A stretch of 64,000 nt of DNA from Mycobacterium sp. Root265 (GTDB taxonomy: Bacteria > Actinomycetota > Actinomycetes > Mycobacteriales > Mycobacteriaceae). Under the pieces are notes generated by a model. The model saw nothing but the letters and a program-made list of their open reading frames with translations, had not been told where the DNA came from and ran no database searches. Made by a program: the position numbers and the translations under genes. Shown one piece after another: positions 58,092 through 64,000 of this stretch; position 1 is the stretch's first letter; the number at the start of each line of letters is the position of its first letter. The DNA lies in assembly GCF_001428895.1 (NCBI RefSeq), contig NZ_LMJA01000028.1, positions 191,972-255,971 on the forward strand. Direction: 5' to 3'.

Positions 58092-58163
58092 TGGAACGCT
58101 CCTAAGCAGGCGGCGGACAAGGCAATTCGCCACCACATTAACGGTTTGTGGTGCGATGTAGCC

Positions 58164-59006
58164 ATGCCGGATGACAACGATCCCCAGACGCTGCGCGCGG
58201 TGGCAGAACAACTGGCCACCGAGGCGGCGGCTTTCGTACGGACCAGGCGGGCCGAGGTGTTCGGCGCGGTGCCGGCCACCGGTGCGGTGCAGACAGGTTC
58301 GATTCAGACCAAGAGCACCCCGACCGATCCGGTCACCGTGGTCGATACCGAGACCGAGCGGCTGCTGCGCGAGCGGCTCGCCGAACGCCGGCCCGACGAT
58401 CACATCCTGGGCGAGGAGGAGGGCGGTTCGGCGGTGGCCGCGCCCGGCGAGCCGGTCTGGGTCATCGACCCGATCGACGGGACGGTCAACTTCGTCTACG
58501 GCATCGAGGCCTACGCGGTCTCGGTCGGTGTGCAGATCGATGGCGTCTCGGTGGCCGGCGCGGTGGCCAACGTGGCGACCGGCGAGCTGTATTCGGGCGC
58601 GGTCGGTCACGGCGCGAGCGTGACCCGCGAGGGTGTGTCGACCGCGTTGCGGTGCAACACCATCGATGACCTGTCGCTGGCGCTGTTGGGTACCGGGTTC
58701 TCCTACGAGGCCGAGCAGCGCCGACGGCAGGCCGCGGTGCTGGCGGCGCTGCTGCCCGCGGTGCGCGATGTCCGCCGGATCGGGTCGTGCGCCCTGGACC
58801 TGTGCATGGTGGCCGCCGGGCGCCTGGACGCCTATTTCGAGGACGACGTGCACGTGTGGGACTGGGCGGCGGGTGCGGTGATCGCCTCCGAGGCCGGTGT
58901 CGTGCTGCGGTTGCCGGCCTCCACGGGTGACGCGCAGGACGTACTGGTGGCCGCCGCGCCGGGCGTGGCGGCCGCGCTCGACGAGGCGCTGGCGCGCGCC
59001 AGGTAG
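58164..59006 (+). CDS. suhB: Inositol-1-monophosphatase family protein SuhB
   Basis: 280 residues. Metal-site motifs [22 protein letters not shown] and the C-terminal [15 protein letters not shown]. Hydrolyses inositol phosphate for phosphatidylinositol synthesis. Divergent from ppgK. Confidence 0.94.
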   Translation: MPDDNDPQTLRAVAEQLATEAAAFVRTRRAEVFGAVPATGAVQTGSIQTKSTPTDPVTVVDTETERLLRERLAERRPDDHILGEEEGGSAVAAPGEPVWVIDPIDGTVNFVYGIEAYAVSVGVQIDGVSVAGAVANVATGELYSGAVGHGASVTREGVSTALRCNTIDDLSLALLGTGFSYEAEQRRRQAAVLAALLPAVRDVRRIGSCALDLCMVAAGRLDAYFEDDVHVWDWAAGAVIASEAGVVLRLPASTGDAQDVLVAAAPGVAAALDEALARAR

Positions 59007-59007
59007 C

Positions 59008-59661
59008 TCAGCAGGTGGCGCTGTGGATCTTGGTCAGCAGCGACGCATCGGCGGGCTGGGTGGCGTCCGGACGCAGACCCGCCAGCATGGCGTCGATGTC
59101 GTCGCTGCGGCTGAACTCGCTGAACTCGGTACCCACGGCGAGGTCCACCGAGTCATCGGAGCGGCCGTCGAGGAACAGTTCGGTGCAGGGTGCGACCAGC
59201 CACACCGCGGCCGCGGCGGCCCGCCCGGTCTCACCGAACCGGATCTGGCCCTGGCATTCGAGCCGGCCGTTGGCGTACACGGGGTCATTGGCGGCGGTGG
59301 GCTGGGCGAAGCCCAGATCGCGCAGCGCGCCGGACACCTCGGCGGCCTGACCGCCCTGGCCGCTGGCATTGAGCACCTGCACCCGGGTGTCGGCCAGCCG
59401 CGACGGCATCACCTCGGCCATTTCGGCGGGGGAGACCTGCTGGCCGAGCACCGGCTGGCTGGCATCGCCGCTCGGCGGGGGCGGCGCGTTGCAGGCCACC
59501 GCCTCGGGGACTGCGGTGGACTGATTGAGCGCAATCACCCACACCACGCCACTCACCAAGGCGAGCGCGAGGAACAGGCACAGCACAGGCACATGGTTGC
59601 GGCGGCGGAACGGACGACCGTGTTTGTCGAACGCTGTGCCCTCGGTGATGGATGCGACCAC
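59008..59661 (-). CDS. cei: Envelope integrity protein Cei
   Basis: 217 residues, GTG start. One membrane anchor ([22 protein letters not shown], ~25-46) and an exported LytR-C-like domain ([28 protein letters not shown]). Matches Rv2700 in order and features. Convergent with suhB, only one base apart. Confidence 0.9.
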   Translation of the reverse strand: MVASITEGTAFDKHGRPFRRRNHVPVLCLFLALALVSGVVWVIALNQSTAVPEAVACNAPPPPSGDASQPVLGQQVSPAEMAEVMPSRLADTRVQVLNASGQGGQAAEVSGALRDLGFAQPTAANDPVYANGRLECQGQIRFGETGRAAAAAVWLVAPCTELFLDGRSDDSVDLAVGTEFSEFSRSDDIDAMLAGLRPDATQPADASLLTKIHSATC

Positions 59662-59835
59662 CCCTGCACCTTAAGGGCACGCCAGGGCATGCGTTCCTAC
59701 CAGGGGTTTTGCTCTGTGATATAAATCACAGTCAATCTACGCCGATTCCGGGCACGAATCATTTGGTGTAGGCGTTCGACGCTGGTACAAAGCACTGCTG
59801 CAAGGGTGCTGCAAACGGTACCGGAGGGGATGAAT

Positions 59836-60138
59836 ATGGCTACCGACTACGACGCTCCACGGCGAACCGAGACAGACGATGTGTCCGAGGATTCGCTGGA
59901 AGAGCTCAAAGCGCGACGTAACGAGGCCCAATCGGCCGTCGTTGACGTCGATGAATCAGAGTCCGCGGAATCTTTCGAGCTTCCGGGTGCCGATCTGTCC
60001 GGTGAGGAGTTGTCAGTTCGGGTCGTCCCGAAGCAGGCCGATGAGTTCACCTGCTCCAGCTGCTTCCTGGTGCATCACCGCAGCCGGCTGGCCAGTGAGA
60101 AGAACGGGCTGTACGTCTGCACCGACTGCGCGGCGTGA
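59836..60138 (+). CDS. DUF4193 protein
   Basis: 100 residues, ATG with GGAGGGG upstream. Acidic N-terminal half (ATDYDAPRRTETDDVSEDSLEEL) and a C-terminal zinc-ribbon (FTCSSCFLVHH ... VCTDCAA). Equivalent of Rv2699c; function unknown, conserved in actinobacteria. Confidence 0.93.
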   Translation: MATDYDAPRRTETDDVSEDSLEELKARRNEAQSAVVDVDESESAESFELPGADLSGEELSVRVVPKQADEFTCSSCFLVHHRSRLASEKNGLYVCTDCAA

Positions 60139-60147
60139 CCCGAGGGG

Positions 60148-60636
60148 TCAGCTGCGCAGTGCGGCCAGCACCCGGTCAGGGTGTCGGCAGCTGACCAACC
60201 AGTACGGGGTGGGGTCGTCCGGATCATCGAGCACGATGAGCACCATCGGACCGACCCACGCCCTGTGCAGGACATAGGCCGCAGGGTCGAGTTGGCGGCC
60301 CAATGCCGCCGACTTGGCCGACCTGGGCACTTCCGCCGACCGTGAGATGACGCTCACCGGAAGGTGGGCCGGGCCCGCCCACAGCTCGACGGCGCCATCG
60401 GGCCCATCCCCACTCTGCACCACCCGGATCTCCATGCGGCCCGCCCACATCAGCGCCGCCGCGGCGACCGGCAACAGCACCGCATAGGGCGCCCAGTCCG
60501 GCAGGCCCTCCACGCCCATGTTGACTTCGGCGGCGATCAGGGCCGCGAGCCCCAATCCGGGCAACCAGAACCACCACGGCAGCCGCAGGCGCTCGCGGTA
60601 GCGCACGGTTTGGGTGATGGCGCGCGTGTCGGACAC
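60148..60636 (-). CDS. DUF3093 membrane protein
   Basis: 162 residues from a GTG at 60636 ([17 protein letters not shown]), chosen over an upstream frame extension because it leaves room for the divergent dut promoter. Two membrane segments ([34 protein letters not shown]). Rv2698-like. Confidence 0.88.
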   Translation of the reverse strand: MSDTRAITQTVRYRERLRLPWWFWLPGLGLAALIAAEVNMGVEGLPDWAPYAVLLPVAAAALMWAGRMEIRVVQSGDGPDGAVELWAGPAHLPVSVISRSAEVPRSAKSAALGRQLDPAAYVLHRAWVGPMVLIVLDDPDDPTPYWLVSCRHPDRVLAALRS

Positions 60637-60661
60637 GTGCCCAAGAGTAATCTCATCCGTC

Positions 60662-61126
60662 GTGCCCACCTCTCTGGCTGTCGTGAGATTGGATCCCGAC
60701 CTCCCCATGCCCAGCCGGGCCCACGATGGCGACGCCGGCGTCGACCTGTTCAGCGCCGTCGATGTGGAACTGGCGCCCGGTCACCGGTCGCTGGTTCCGA
60801 CGGGGATCGCCGTCGCCATCCCGCACGGGATGGTCGGCCTGATCCATCCGCGGTCGGGATTGGCGACCCGCGTTGGGCTTTCGATTGTCAACACGCCCGG
60901 CACCGTCGACGCCGGTTACCGTGGCGAGATCAAGGTGACATTGATAAATCTCGACCCGCAGGAGCCGATCGTGGTGCGGCGCGGAGATCGCATCGCTCAG
61001 CTGCTGGTGCAGCGGGTCGAGCTGCCGGAGCTCATCGAGGTGTCATCCTTCGACGAGGCCGGGCTGGCCGACACCACCCGCGGTGCGGGTGGGCATGGTT
61101 CATCCGGCGGACATTCGAGCTTGTGA
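60662..61126 (+). CDS. dut: dUTPase
   Basis: 154 residues from a GTG, the family length. All five motifs visible: [45 protein letters not shown] and the C-terminal [12 protein letters not shown] loop. Converts dUTP to dUMP, keeping uracil from DNA and supplying dTMP synthesis. Confidence 0.97.
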   Translation: MPTSLAVVRLDPDLPMPSRAHDGDAGVDLFSAVDVELAPGHRSLVPTGIAVAIPHGMVGLIHPRSGLATRVGLSIVNTPGTVDAGYRGEIKVTLINLDPQEPIVVRRGDRIAQLLVQRVELPELIEVSSFDEAGLADTTRGAGGHGSSGGHSSL

Positions 61127-61140
61127 AAGAAGGCGACAGC

Positions 61141-61839
61141 GTGACTGACGAAGCCGAAGACTTCGATGGACCGTTCGATATCGAGGATTTCGACGACCCG
61201 GAGTCGGCGAAGCATGCCCGCCTTGACCTCGGGTCCGTCCTGGTCCCGATGCCGGCGGCCGGCCAGGTGCAGGTCGAACTGACCGACCAGGGGGTGCCCA
61301 GCTCGGTGTGGGTCGTCACCCCCAACGGGCGGTTCACCATCGCGGCCTACGCGGCCCCGAAATCGGCCGGGTTGTGGCGCGAGGTGGCCGCAGAGCTCGC
61401 CGACTCGTTGCGCAAGGACGGCGTCAAGGTCCGCGTGGAGGACGGCCCGTGGGGCCGTGAGGTGGTAGGGGCCAGTACCTCGGCGCCGGAGGGCCAGCAG
61501 CCCGGGGTGGTCCGCTTCATCGGCGTCGACGGCTACCGCTGGATGATCCGCTGTGTGGTCAACGGACTGCCCGAGAACGCCGACGCGCTGGCCGCGGAGG
61601 CGCGGGAATCCTTGGCGGACACTGTGGTTCGTCGCGGTGACACGCCGCTGCCGGTGCGCACCCCGCTGACCGTGCAGCTGCCCGAAGCGATGGCCGCCCA
61701 GCTGCGCGCCGCCGCCGAACAGGCGCAGGCGCAAGCCCAAGCCCAGGCGCAGGGTCAGGTGCCGCCGGAGCCCGCGGCACGGCGCAGCGCCGAAGGTTCG
61801 GCGATGCAGCAGATGCGCAGCACCATCACCGGCGGTTAG
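61141..61839 (+). CDS. DUF3710 protein
   Basis: 232 residues from a GTG with AGAAGG 8 bases upstream; a GTG at 61123 overlapping dut is possible. Core LDLGSVLVPMPAAGQVQVEL ... RWMIRCVVNG. A run of alternating Gln-Ala (about ten residues) sits near the C-terminus. Rv2696c-like, function unknown. Confidence 0.9.
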   Translation: MTDEAEDFDGPFDIEDFDDPESAKHARLDLGSVLVPMPAAGQVQVELTDQGVPSSVWVVTPNGRFTIAAYAAPKSAGLWREVAAELADSLRKDGVKVRVEDGPWGREVVGASTSAPEGQQPGVVRFIGVDGYRWMIRCVVNGLPENADALAAEARESLADTVVRRGDTPLPVRTPLTVQLPEAMAAQLRAAAEQAQAQAQAQAQGQVPPEPAARRSAEGSAMQQMRSTITGG

Positions 61840-62537
61840 AGCTCCAGCAGGGCGGCCACACACGCTGCCCCCAGCCGTGACGGGTCGGCGCCCATCTCGT
61901 CGAGCGTCACCGTGTGCAGCGACGCGTGCCGGGCCGCGGCGGCCCATTCGACCGCGACATCGGCCGGGTGGACGGGATCGTCCACAGCGGCCGCCAGGCC
62001 CATCGGCACCGTCAGCGCGGTCAGTTCCTCGACTGTCGGTGCCACATAGGCGGCGGCCTCGGCCATGGCATCGGGTAGCGCGGGCCACTGGGCCAGCCAG
62101 GAGCGGGTCAACTCGGCGGCCAGCCACGGCGGACTACCGGCCTGCATCGCCGCGATGGTGGCGGAAAGCCCTTCCTCGCGCAATTGCTGCGCCGAGTGAC
62201 GGGCTGTCAGTGCGGCGGGCGCATTGCCGGGTGCACCCGACCAGGCGGGCAGCGCCGCCAGCACCGCCACGGCCCGGCTGGGGTGCTGCAGCGCCCAGGC
62301 GGTGGACACCGCGGCCCCGATGGACACGCCGCCGACAGCGATCGGCGCACCGCTGCGCGCGGCGTCATCCAGTGCGGCCAGGTAGCCGGCGATCAGCCGG
62401 GACGGTTCCGGCTCGGGTGTGACGACAATCGCACCCAGTTCGTGCAGCGGCCCGGAAAACGCCCGGTAGACGTAGTCGTCATCGGATCCGGTCCCGGCCA
62501 GCAGAACCGTTGTCACACCACGCAAGTTGACCGCCAT
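61836..62537 (-). CDS. Alpha/beta hydrolase
   Basis: 233 residues. Nucleophile elbow-like GGVSIGAAV near residue 70, with VDDPVHPADV and SLHTVTLDEMG as likely acid and His regions. Substrate unknown; Rv2695-like. Overlaps the DUF3710 stop by 4 bases on the opposite strand. Confidence 0.85.
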   Translation of the reverse strand: MAVNLRGVTTVLLAGTGSDDDYVYRAFSGPLHELGAIVVTPEPEPSRLIAGYLAALDDAARSGAPIAVGGVSIGAAVSTAWALQHPSRAVAVLAALPAWSGAPGNAPAALTARHSAQQLREEGLSATIAAMQAGSPPWLAAELTRSWLAQWPALPDAMAEAAAYVAPTVEELTALTVPMGLAAAVDDPVHPADVAVEWAAAARHASLHTVTLDEMGADPSRLGAACVAALLEL

Positions 62538-62657
62538 CACACGATGGTGACAGTTCCGCCGCAACGCCCGCGCGCGACGTGGCGAATCGGAACCAACAGG
62601 TCTACGGTGGCGTTGGTCAGGTAGTGGATCCACGACGGATCCGCGGCAGGGAGAGGT

Positions 62658-63029
62658 ATGGCTACGGCCGAAGGGTATCTGCGTCGGCTCACCCGCCGAC
62701 TGACGGAAGACCCCGAGCAACTCGACGTCGAAGAACTCAGCGACGAGGCCGCCGGCACCGGCGCGCAGAAGGCGATCAACTGTCAGCGCGGCCAGGAAGT
62801 CACCATGGTCGGCACCCTGCGCAGCGTCGAGTGCAACGGCAAGGGCTGCGCCGGCGGCGTGAAGGCCGAATTGTTCGACGGCACCGACTCGGTCACCCTG
62901 GTGTGGCTGGGGCAGCGCCGCATCGCGGGCATCGAATCCGGCCTGACACTGCGCGTACACGGGCGCCTCGGCCAGCTCGACAACGGCACCAAAGCCATCT
63001 ACAACCCGCTCTACGAGATTCAGAAGTGA
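62658..63029 (+). CDS. OB-fold nucleic-acid-binding protein
   Basis: 123 residues. Five-strand OB pattern from ~45 (EVTMVGTLRSVECN ... GGVKAELFDGTDSVTLVWLGQRRIAGIESG ... LRVHGRLG). Rv2694c-like. Overlaps the next gene (GTGA). Confidence 0.92.
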   Translation: MATAEGYLRRLTRRLTEDPEQLDVEELSDEAAGTGAQKAINCQRGQEVTMVGTLRSVECNGKGCAGGVKAELFDGTDSVTLVWLGQRRIAGIESGLTLRVHGRLGQLDNGTKAIYNPLYEIQK

Positions 63030-63703
63030 CGGAGCAGAACTCCGAGCAATCCACCGCCGACGCTGCCGCCGAGGAGCCGCCCAAGAAGGGCGCCCAGGCC
63101 GTACTGGAGCAGATGGGCGGCATCAGCGGGCTGATCTACTCCTCGCTGCCGGTACTGGTGTTCGTGCCGGTTTCCACCAACTTCGGGCTGATGCCCGCGA
63201 TCTACGCCGCCCTCGGGGTGGCGGCGCTGGTGCTGGTCTGGCGGCTGATCCGTAAGGAGTCGCTGCAACCGGCCGTGTCCGGGTTCATGGGCGTCGGTAT
63301 CAGTGCGCTCATCGCCTACCTGGTCGGCGAATCCAAAGGCTATTTCCTACTGGGCATCTGGTCATCGCTGGTGTGGGCGTCGGTGTTCCTGCTGTCGGTG
63401 CTGATCCGTCGGCCCGTCGTCGGCTACATCTGGGGCTGGGTCAACAACCACGACCGCGACTGGCGCAAGGTGCGCCGGGCCGTGCTGGCCTTCGACATCG
63501 CGACGCTCACCTGGGTGGCGGTCTTCGCGTCCCGTTTCGTGGTGCAGCGCCACCTCTACGACGCCGACGACACCGGCCTGCTCGGGGTCGCCCGGATCGC
63601 CATGGGCTGGCCGCTGACCGGGGTGGCCGCCGTCATCACCTACTTCGCCATCAAAGCCGCGCAGCGGGCGCTACACGCGCACGAGCCCGCTCAGCGCGCC
63701 TGA
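63026..63703 (+). CDS. DUF3159 membrane protein
   Basis: 225 residues from a GTG. Five or six membrane segments (e.g. LPVLVFVPVSTNFGLM, AIYAALGVAALVLVW, IWSSLVWASVFLLSVLI) after a Glu/Ala-rich cytoplasmic N-terminus. Rv2693c-like, function unknown; probably co-expressed with the OB-fold protein. Confidence 0.92.
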   Translation: MTEQNSEQSTADAAAEEPPKKGAQAVLEQMGGISGLIYSSLPVLVFVPVSTNFGLMPAIYAALGVAALVLVWRLIRKESLQPAVSGFMGVGISALIAYLVGESKGYFLLGIWSSLVWASVFLLSVLIRRPVVGYIWGWVNNHDRDWRKVRRAVLAFDIATLTWVAVFASRFVVQRHLYDADDTGLLGVARIAMGWPLTGVAAVITYFAIKAAQRALHAHEPAQRA

Positions 63704-64000
63704 GGATGCAGCAGCAGCTCGCGTAGTTCGTCCTCGGCGTCGGCGGTGGCCACGAACACCAGCTCGTCGCCGCCCTCCAGCGGCTCGTCGCCCTCGGGCA
63801 CGATCACCCGGGGGCCGCGCAGGATCGTCACCAGGGACGCGTCACGCGGCAGATTGAGCCGCTTGACGGCCTTGCCGCCCCACGGGGTGTCATCGGGCAG
63901 GGTGATCTCGACCAGGTTGGCCTGCCCCTTGCGGAAGCTCAACAGCCGCACCAGGTCGCCCACGGCAACGGCCTCCTCGACGAGCGAGGCCAGCATGCGC
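63691..64000 (-). CDS. TrkA-type potassium uptake regulator, C-terminal part (runs off window)
   Basis: About 103 residues of the C-terminus. TrkA-C (RCK-C) domain: LVEITLPDDTPWGGKAVKRLNLPRDASLVTILRGPRVIVPEGDEPLEGGDELVFVA. The NAD-binding half lies beyond 64,000. Ceo/Trk homologues occupy this place next to the DUF3159 gene in M. tuberculosis. Overlaps DUF3159 by 13 bases, converging. Confidence 0.9.
   Translation of the reverse strand, partial: RMLASLVEEAVAVGDLVRLLSFRKGQANLVEITLPDDTPWGGKAVKRLNLPRDASLVTILRGPRVIVPEGDEPLEGGDELVFVATADAEDELRELLLHPQAR

Noticed and set aside
55686-58163. Very long plus-strand frame running from opposite sigA and ppgK into suhB
   Set aside because: Only its end (from the ATG at 58164) is the real suhB; the rest is a GC-rich antisense shadow of sigA and ppgK.

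Overview
The window is an almost complete temperate siphophage prophage (about 1-53,895) inside a mycobacterial chromosome (about 53,897-64,000). The phage half is recognisable as a Cluster A (L5/D29/Bxb1-like) mycobacteriophage. Evidence: gene order; an immunity repressor closely resembling L5 gp71; tRNAs for Asn, Trp and Lys; and about fifteen close copies of a 13-bp asymmetric site (GGTGGGTGTCAAG, the form expected of the Cluster A repressor 'stoperator'), all matching or nearly matching and almost all pointing the same way relative to transcription. The flanking genes (sigA, ppgK, suhB, cei, DUF4193, DUF3093, dut, DUF3710, alpha/beta hydrolase, OB-fold, DUF3159, TrkA) follow the order known from Mycobacterium tuberculosis Rv2703-Rv2692, so the host is a Mycobacterium/Mycolicibacterium.

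Layout. 1-1152 (+) is the C-terminal two thirds of a large serine integrase; its start and the left attachment site lie outside the window. 1178-25,563 (-) is the left (structural) arm in reverse: minor tail proteins, tape measure, frameshifted tail chaperones, major tail protein, head-tail connectors, capsid, scaffold, MuF-like protein, portal, large terminase, holin, endolysin, three tRNAs, two fibre/minor tail genes, small terminase, HNH nuclease, a Gly-rich HExxH metallopeptidase and a DUF4417 protein. 25,564-27,320 has no convincing gene. It holds a dense array of hairpins, a candidate cos site, short repeats, three tandem promoters that each overlap a stoperator, and a structured leader. 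27,321-33,639 (+) is a run of closely packed small early genes. The repressor (33,884) follows, then Cas4-like exonuclease, Bro-N antirepressor, DnaB/RecA-like ATPase, EndoVII, split primase, NrdH-like redoxin, DUF6378, a metallophosphoesterase like the Bxb1 excision factor, a class II ribonucleotide reductase, RNA ligase, DNA polymerase I and many small genes, ending in a very strong terminator at 53,290. A DUF2637 membrane gene faces the other way next to the right attachment junction.

Integration has cut a short-chain dehydrogenase gene: its C-terminal half (YGAQK active site) begins right at the phage junction near 53,890. In the lysogen the repressor should hold the early promoters at 26,6xx-26,9xx off and act through scattered stoperators to block elongation. 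On induction the integrase plus the putative RDF would excise the element, the early operon would supply nucleotides and replication, and the left arm would build, package and lyse. No lysin B (mycolylarabinogalactan esterase) gene is seen.

The most unusual features are non-coding: at least eight consecutive perfect hairpins beside the putative cos, and three tRNA-like elements (T-arm plus acceptor-like stem, with most of the tRNA body missing) in front of early genes.
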